From NCBI GenBank assembly GCA_964405335.1, contig CAYONP010000026.1, positions 1-60,707 of the forward strand: a DNA stretch of 60,707 bases, in the 5' to 3' direction. The DNA is from CAYONP01 sp964405335. GTDB taxonomy: Bacteria; Armatimonadota; UBA10988. Numbering within the stretch: position 1 is the stretch's first letter; every line of letters begins with the position of its first letter. Positions 56,191-60,707 of this stretch are shown here, piece by piece. The notes beneath the pieces are model-generated. The model was not told the origin of the DNA and did not search any database. It worked only from the letters and a program-made list of their open reading frames with translations. Both the position numbers and the translations under genes were made by a program.

Positions 56191-59154
56191 TCAGGGCAGC
56201 GCCACGCGGCCCTCGTCGCCGAGTGTGACGCGCCGCGTATCACCATCGATGATCACCACGCAGCGGCTGCCCGGCCGGCCGCGCAGCTCACCGGCAGACA
56301 ACCGGCCGCCCTGCCAGCGCAGGTCGACGGTGAACCCGCCGCGGGCGCGCAGGCCGGTGACCGAGCCCTCCGGCCAGGCCGAGGGCAGGGCCGGCAACAG
56401 GCGCAGCACCGGCATGGTCCAGAGCAGACCGTCGGTCGGGTGGGCCGGCTCGGCGCCGTCGGGGCCGGCGGTCTCGTGGCTCTGCAGCAGCATCTCGGTG
56501 ATCCCGCTGGTGGCGCCGAAGTTGCCGTCGATCTGGAACGGTGGATGGTTGTCGAACAGGTTGGGCAGCGTCATCGGCGGGGTGAGCTGGTTGGCCAGCA
56601 TCCGATCGGCATGGTCGCCGTCGAGCAGGCGCGCCCAGCAGTTGATCTTCCAGCCCATCGACCAGCCGGTGCCACCGTCGCCGCGGAACTGGAGCGAGCG
56701 TCGCGCCGCGGCGAACAGCTCGGGCGTGCCGGGCGTGATCTCGCGCCCCGGGTGCAGGCCGAACAGGTGTGAGATGTGTCGGTGCTCGTTGCCCGGGTCG
56801 TCCACGTCGGCCAGCCACTCCTGCAACTGCCCGTGCCGGCCGATCTGGTTCGGCGCGATCCGCGGCAGCAGGCGGCGCAGCTCGGCGGCGAGCTCGGGCT
56901 CGACCGCAAGGGCCTCGGCCGCCAAGATGCAGTTGGCGAACAGCTCGCGGATGATCTGGTGGTCCATCGTCGGTCCCATCACCAGCCCGCCCTGCTCGGG
57001 CGAGTTGGATGGGCCGCAGATCAGCCAGCCGGTCTGCTCGTCGGTCACCAGCGTGTCGACGAAGAAGAGCGCCGCGCCACGCAGGATGGGCCAAGCCGTC
57101 TCGCGCAGCCAGGCGGTGTCACCACTGTAGAGATAGTGCCACCAGAGGTTCTGGCACAGCCAGGCGCCGCCGGTCGGCCAGATGCCGTGATCGCTGGCGT
57201 TGATCGGCGCGGCGCCGCGCCACAGGTCGGTGTTGTGGTGCAGCACCCAGCCGCGCGCGCCCCAGTGCCCGCGGGCCGTGGCCGCGCCGGTCTCGGTCAG
57301 GTCGCGCAGCATCGCGGTCAGCGGTTCGACACACTCGCCCAGCGCGGTCGGCTCGGCCGGCCAGTAGTTCATCTCGGTGTTGATGTTGACCGTCCACTTG
57401 CTGTCCCACGGCGGGCTCAGGCTCTCATTCCAGATGCCCTGCAAGTTGGCCGGCTGGCTGCCCGGGCGGGATGAGGCGATCAGCAAGTAGCGCCCGAACT
57501 GAAAGTAGAGCTCGGCCAACTGCGGGTCGCCGCCCGCCTCGCGAAAGGTGGCCAGCCGCTCAGGCGTCTCGCGCCGCGCCGCCGCGGTCACGCCGAGGTC
57601 GAGCCGCACCCGGCGGAACAACGCCTGATGGTCGGCCAGGTGGGCCGCGCGCAGGGCCTCGTAGTCGCCGTCGATGGCCGCCAGGTCGGCCGAGCAACGG
57701 GCCGCCGGGTCGGCTGAGCAATCGTCGTAGCGCACATGGTTGGTCGAGCCGACAAGGATCAGTGTCGCCGCATCGGCGCCATCGACGCGCACTTCGCCAT
57801 CGGCCGCCGCGGTGGTGCCACCCTCGGCGAGCACATTCAGCCGCGCCTCGAACCGAATCGCGCCGTCGCGCACGCCGCCGGTCAGGCGCAGGCCGTTCGG
57901 GACGGCCTCCACGGCGCATCCGTCGTGCGGGCTGCGCAGCGTGGTGGTGAAGCTGATTGCGCCCGGCCGGTCGGCGGTCAGGCGGACGATGACCGCCCGC
58001 GCGGGGTATGAGGCAAAGGCGTCGCGGCGGTAGCCGACCCCATCGCTCCGGTAGCTGGCGCTCGCCGTGGCTGTGTCGAGGTCGAGCTCGCGGCGGTAGT
58101 CACTGACCTCGTCCAGCCCCGGCGTGGCGATCAGCAGGTCGCAGAACGGCTGGTAGGCCATCTGCCGCGGCGGGACGCTCATGAACTCGCGCCAGGCCAG
58201 CTCCTCGGCCTGGCGCTGCCGGCCCTCGCGCAGCAACCGGCGGATCTCGGGCAGGTGCTCGACAGCCTGCTCGCGGTGATAGTCGCGCGGCTCACCGGTC
58301 CAGACGGTGTCCTCGTTGATCTGCAGCCGCTCGAGCGCCGGCTGGCCGAAGACCATCGCACCCAGCCGGCCGCAGCCGATCGGCAGCGCCTCGACCCAGT
58401 CGGCTGCCGGGCGGCGATACCAGAGCGTCAGCCGACCCTCCGGCGCCGGCGCCCGGCCGGTGAAGCGTACGTCGGGAAGCTCGTCCATCTCGGCCAACTC
58501 CGCGGCATAGCCCGCCGCCCCGCGCACGCGCACCAGCTCCGGCCCGCCGGCGACGAGCGAGGCAATCCGCGGCCCGGCCGCCGGCCGCCAGGCGGCGATG
58601 CAGCCGGACAGCGCCTCGGGCGATGCATCGACCGAGGCCGCCAGCGCGGCGACCTCATCGGCGCTCAGCCCGCGCGAGAACACCGCCGCCCGGGCGATCT
58701 CGCCGCGGAACCCGTTGGCGCCATCGCTGTCGAGGCCCAGCCGCAGCGGCAAGCGCGTCCCCTCGAGCGGCCGCATGGCATCGTGGTCGCGCCGGGCGAC
58801 CTCGGTCCCGCCGACATAGAGCCGGTGCACGCCGGCGGCCCGGTCGAACACCCCGGCGACGTGGCGCCACTCGCCGGGCGGCAGCACGTCCCGCGCGGTC
58901 AGCGTGCCGTCGGCGGTGATCATGCGCAGCGAATTGCCCGGATAGGTGTCGAGCAGGTAGCCCGTCGACGTGCCGGCCTGCGACTTGTCGAGGATGCGCG
59001 CGCCGCCCGGCGCAAACCGCTCGGGCCGGATCCAGGCTTCGAGGGTGACCGCCTCGGTCAGGTCGAGTGACGGCCCGTGCGCGGCCTGGAACCAGGGCCC
59101 GTCGGCGCCGATGCGCAGCGGCTCGGCGAGCAGCACCAGGATCAGCACGGCCAC
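56191..59154 (-). CDS. Secreted GH95 alpha-L-fucosidase with N-terminal LamG-like domain
   Basis: A 987-aa protein. GTG 59154 with GGAG upstream gives a short signal peptide (VAVLILVLLAEPLRIGADG). Residues 20-230 or so form a concanavalin/LamG-type domain (SLDLTEAVTLEAWIRPERF, then FRGEIARAAVFSRGLSADEV). The GH95 part begins with LTLWYRRPAADWVEALPIGC. The catalytic elements are present: NINTEMNYWPAEP, LQEWLADVDDPGNEHRHISH and NHPPFQIDGNFGATSGI. It should release terminal fucose (or alpha-galactose in some members). It is convergent with the cytochrome/PPC gene, 20 bp apart. The length exceeds the usual 750-800 aa because of the added LamG domain. Confidence 0.92.
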   Translation of the reverse strand: MAVLILVLLAEPLRIGADGPWFQAAHGPSLDLTEAVTLEAWIRPERFAPGGARILDKSQAGTSTGYLLDTYPGNSLRMITADGTLTARDVLPPGEWRHVAGVFDRAAGVHRLYVGGTEVARRDHDAMRPLEGTRLPLRLGLDSDGANGFRGEIARAAVFSRGLSADEVAALAASVDASPEALSGCIAAWRPAAGPRIASLVAGGPELVRVRGAAGYAAELAEMDELPDVRFTGRAPAPEGRLTLWYRRPAADWVEALPIGCGRLGAMVFGQPALERLQINEDTVWTGEPRDYHREQAVEHLPEIRRLLREGRQRQAEELAWREFMSVPPRQMAYQPFCDLLIATPGLDEVSDYRRELDLDTATASASYRSDGVGYRRDAFASYPARAVIVRLTADRPGAISFTTTLRSPHDGCAVEAVPNGLRLTGGVRDGAIRFEARLNVLAEGGTTAAADGEVRVDGADAATLILVGSTNHVRYDDCSADPAARCSADLAAIDGDYEALRAAHLADHQALFRRVRLDLGVTAAARRETPERLATFREAGGDPQLAELYFQFGRYLLIASSRPGSQPANLQGIWNESLSPPWDSKWTVNINTEMNYWPAEPTALGECVEPLTAMLRDLTETGAATARGHWGARGWVLHHNTDLWRGAAPINASDHGIWPTGGAWLCQNLWWHYLYSGDTAWLRETAWPILRGAALFFVDTLVTDEQTGWLICGPSNSPEQGGLVMGPTMDHQIIRELFANCILAAEALAVEPELAAELRRLLPRIAPNQIGRHGQLQEWLADVDDPGNEHRHISHLFGLHPGREITPGTPELFAAARRSLQFRGDGGTGWSMGWKINCWARLLDGDHADRMLANQLTPPMTLPNLFDNHPPFQIDGNFGATSGITEMLLQSHETAGPDGAEPAHPTDGLLWTMPVLRLLPALPSAWPEGSVTGLRARGGFTVDLRWQGGRLSAGELRGRPGSRCVVIIDGDTRRVTLGDEGRVALP

Positions 59155-59505
59155 GCGCGACTCCGCCCCCCGATTGGCCGTCGCGGCGGCACGGCCTCCC
59201 GGCCGGCAACGGGCACGCCGACCGAACCTTGCGGCCGGTCGGCGTTGGGTGGGCCCGAGAACCGCGACGCAACGGCCACCAGCGCCGTGCCGGTGGCACC
59301 GAACGGACAGGCGAAAGAGCTTGGACTCCGCGGCGCTCGACCAACCGACCGGACTCCCCACCGGCGCCGCACCCTCAGGGTGCGATCTGCACCGGCCGGA
59401 GGGAAGCCCTCGGGCGTTGCTAAATTGTTAACGCTGAGGTGGGCGGTGGTGGCGCGGAGGGCCGGCGGGCTCGGCCGCGAATCGATCGGTCGCACGGGGT
59501 ACACG
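59155..59505. other. Divergent intergenic region with inverted repeats and an AT-rich spot
   Basis: An inverted repeat CGCCGACCG (59216-59224)/CGGTCGGCG (59236-59244) and a perfect palindrome GCACCCT-C-AGGGTGC (59369-59383) lie here. Near 59,417-59,434 a short AT-rich island (TTGCTAAATTGTTAACG) stands out in this GC-rich DNA and could be a promoter or operator for the oxidoreductase gene. No consensus pair with 16-18 bp spacing was found. Confidence 0.4.
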
Positions 59506-60707
59506 ATGGCCGAGAGAGACCTGACCCGCCGCCGATTCGTCGCCGCCGGAGCCGGCGCGCTGGCGCTCGGCGCCGCCTCGCTGCGCCGCGTGCGCGGCGC
59601 CAACGAACGCCTCAACCTCGGCGTGATCGGCTGCGGCGGCCGCGCCGGTAGCCTGATGAACGAGGTCCACCGCTGTTACGACGAGCTTAACGTCGCGCTT
59701 ACCGCGGTGTGCGACGTGTGGCGGCCGAACCGCGAACGCGGCGCCGCGCGGATGACCGAGTGGGGCGCCGGTGAGGTGCGGCAGTTCAGCCGCTATGCCG
59801 ACCTGCTGGCGCTCGACGACCTCGACGGGGTGATCATCGCCACGCCCGACTTCGCCCACAGCCCGATCCTGGCCGCCGCCGCGCGCGCGGGCAAACACGC
59901 CTACTGCGAAAAGCCGATGGCCACGCGGATCGAAGACGCCCGCGCGGCGGTCGACGCGGTGCGCGAGCATGGCACCATCGTGCAGATCGGCACGCAGCGG
60001 CGCTCGGAGGGGCGGTGGAAGGGCGCGGTGAAGCTCATCCAGGCGGGCACCATCGGGCAGGTGACGCAGATCGACTCGGCCTGGCACGACAGCGGCTCGC
60101 GCTGGTCGCGCGGCTTCGGCGACGTGAACGAAGACGACGTCGACTGGGCGCAGTATCAGATGGACCTCGAGCCGCGGCCGTTCGATCCGCGGCGCTACCG
60201 CTGCTGGCACCTCTACCTCGACTACACCAATGGCACGCCCGGCCTGCTCGGCGCGCACCTGATCGACTCGGCCGTCTGGTGCATGGACGACCCGCTGCCG
60301 ACCAGTTGCGTCGCCCATGGCGGCACGTATGTTTGGCAAGACCGCGAGCACTGCGACACGATGGAGTGCCTGTACGAGTATCCGAGGGGCTTTCTGCTCA
60401 GCTATTCGACCCGCCTGGGCAACAGCGCCAACCGGGCCGAGAATGTGTTCTACGGCACGCGCGGCGTGTTCGATTCGAGCACCTGGACGGCCACCGGCGA
60501 GGGTGGCGGGCGCGACAAGCTGGCCGAGCCGGTGCGCGTGACCGACGAGCCGAGCGAGAACCACATGCGCAACTGGCTCGAGTGCATTCGCGCCGGCCGC
60601 GACCCGAACGCGCCGGTCGAGGCCGGCTTCGCCCACTCGGTCGCGGCGATCATGGCCGACCAGAGCTGGCGCCAAGGCCGCCGCATGGTCTACGACGCGG
60701 CGACGCG
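59506..60707 (+). CDS. Tat-exported Gfo/Idh/MocA oxidoreductase (3' truncated by window end)
   Basis: The frame is open from ATG 59506 to the last base, about 400 codons, so the C-terminus is missing. A twin-arginine signal (LTRRRFVAAGAGALALGAAS) is followed by the Rossmann fold (LNLGVIGCGGRAGSLMNE), an intact EKP motif (AYCEKPMATRIEDA) and the second domain (LIDSAVWCMDDPLP). Tat-exported Gfo/Idh proteins that keep a tightly bound nicotinamide cofactor are a large planctomycete paralogue family and include GH109-type enzymes. The GH109 GGHGG-type motif is not evident, so a periplasmic sugar oxidoreductase is the safer call. Confidence 0.9.
   Translation, partial: MAERDLTRRRFVAAGAGALALGAASLRRVRGANERLNLGVIGCGGRAGSLMNEVHRCYDELNVALTAVCDVWRPNRERGAARMTEWGAGEVRQFSRYADLLALDDLDGVIIATPDFAHSPILAAAARAGKHAYCEKPMATRIEDARAAVDAVREHGTIVQIGTQRRSEGRWKGAVKLIQAGTIGQVTQIDSAWHDSGSRWSRGFGDVNEDDVDWAQYQMDLEPRPFDPRRYRCWHLYLDYTNGTPGLLGAHLIDSAVWCMDDPLPTSCVAHGGTYVWQDREHCDTMECLYEYPRGFLLSYSTRLGNSANRAENVFYGTRGVFDSSTWTATGEGGGRDKLAEPVRVTDEPSENHMRNWLECIRAGRDPNAPVEAGFAHSVAAIMADQSWRQGRRMVYDAAT

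Overview
The window is GC-rich DNA (by eye near 70% G+C). It contains two runs of N (20680-20689 and 52974-53073), which suggests a draft or metagenome-derived scaffold. The gene content points to Planctomycetota or a closely allied PVC/Hydrogenedentes-type lineage. The main clues are a DUF1549/DUF1553 protein followed by a DUF1501 protein and a large secreted cytochrome c/PPC-like protein, Tat-exported Gfo/Idh/MocA oxidoreductases and a Tat-exported sugar isomerase, a sulfatase, an FGE-like protein, and many secreted carbohydrate-active enzymes (GHL10-, GH116-, GH95-, PL8- and six-hairpin types). The lineage is inferred from gene content; no rRNA or other phylogenetic marker lies in the window.

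Layout. 1-2.1 kb: 3' end of a hybrid histidine kinase and an overlapping receiver gene. 2.2-4.9 kb: GHL10-like hydrolase and a secreted PPC-like protein. 5-6.4 kb: cupin and oxidoreductase pair. 6.4-6.9 kb: tandem REP/REPIN array. 6.9-11.3 kb: FGE-like protein, threonine ammonia-lyase, NagB-like deaminase and MFS transporter on the minus strand. 11.4 kb: tRNA-Lys(CUU) with its own promoter. 11.5-13 kb: minus-strand unit of a 30-codon ORF, a HicB-like protein and a GT2 glycosyltransferase. 13.3-17.9 kb: nucleotide-sugar dehydrogenase, oxidoreductase, six-hairpin glycosidase. 18-20.6 kb: ECF sigma factor overlapping a membrane protein that joins an anti-sigma-like N-terminus to a VWA domain. 20.8-24.2 kb: homocysteine methyltransferase/MTHFR fusion, an overlapping unknown gene, and a Tat-exported isomerase. 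24.2-26.6 kb: STAND NTPase with TPRs. 26.8-31 kb: PL8 lyase and S9 peptidase. 31-32.2 kb: DUF1828/DUF6978-like pair. 32.4-37.7 kb: GH116-like enzyme and sulfatase. 37.8-42.4 kb: accessory island with a lower-GC DUF2971 gene, two tandem PIN-domain toxin-antitoxin pairs, a histidine kinase and hicAB. 42.5-45.3 kb: hemerythrin and an unclassified TIM-barrel protein. 45.5-48.9 kb: sugar ABC substrate-binding protein and permease with a ceramidase-like protein but no ATPase. 49.2-56.2 kb: DUF1549/1553, DUF1501 and cytochrome/PPC genes. 56.2-59.2 kb: LamG-GH95 alpha-fucosidase. 59.5 kb to the end: truncated Tat-exported oxidoreductase.

Functionally most of the window looks like a glycan-degrading and sugar-handling heterotroph: secreted hydrolases, a lyase and a sulfatase, a sugar ABC importer, NagB-like deamination and several sugar oxidoreductases. 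The most notable non-routine signals are: (i) REP elements of at least three palindrome classes that share a GTAG/GTRG head, the hallmark of RAYT-mobilised REPs, two of which supply the stop codon of the upstream gene; (ii) a 1,015-bp tandem duplication carrying a PIN toxin-antitoxin pair plus the first codons of a histidine kinase, with mosaic identity; (iii) a sigma factor coupled to an anti-sigma/VWA fusion; (iv) compact pairs of unknown function (DUF6978-like/DUF1828; 30-aa ORF/HicB); and (v) glycosidases interrupted by inserted domains.
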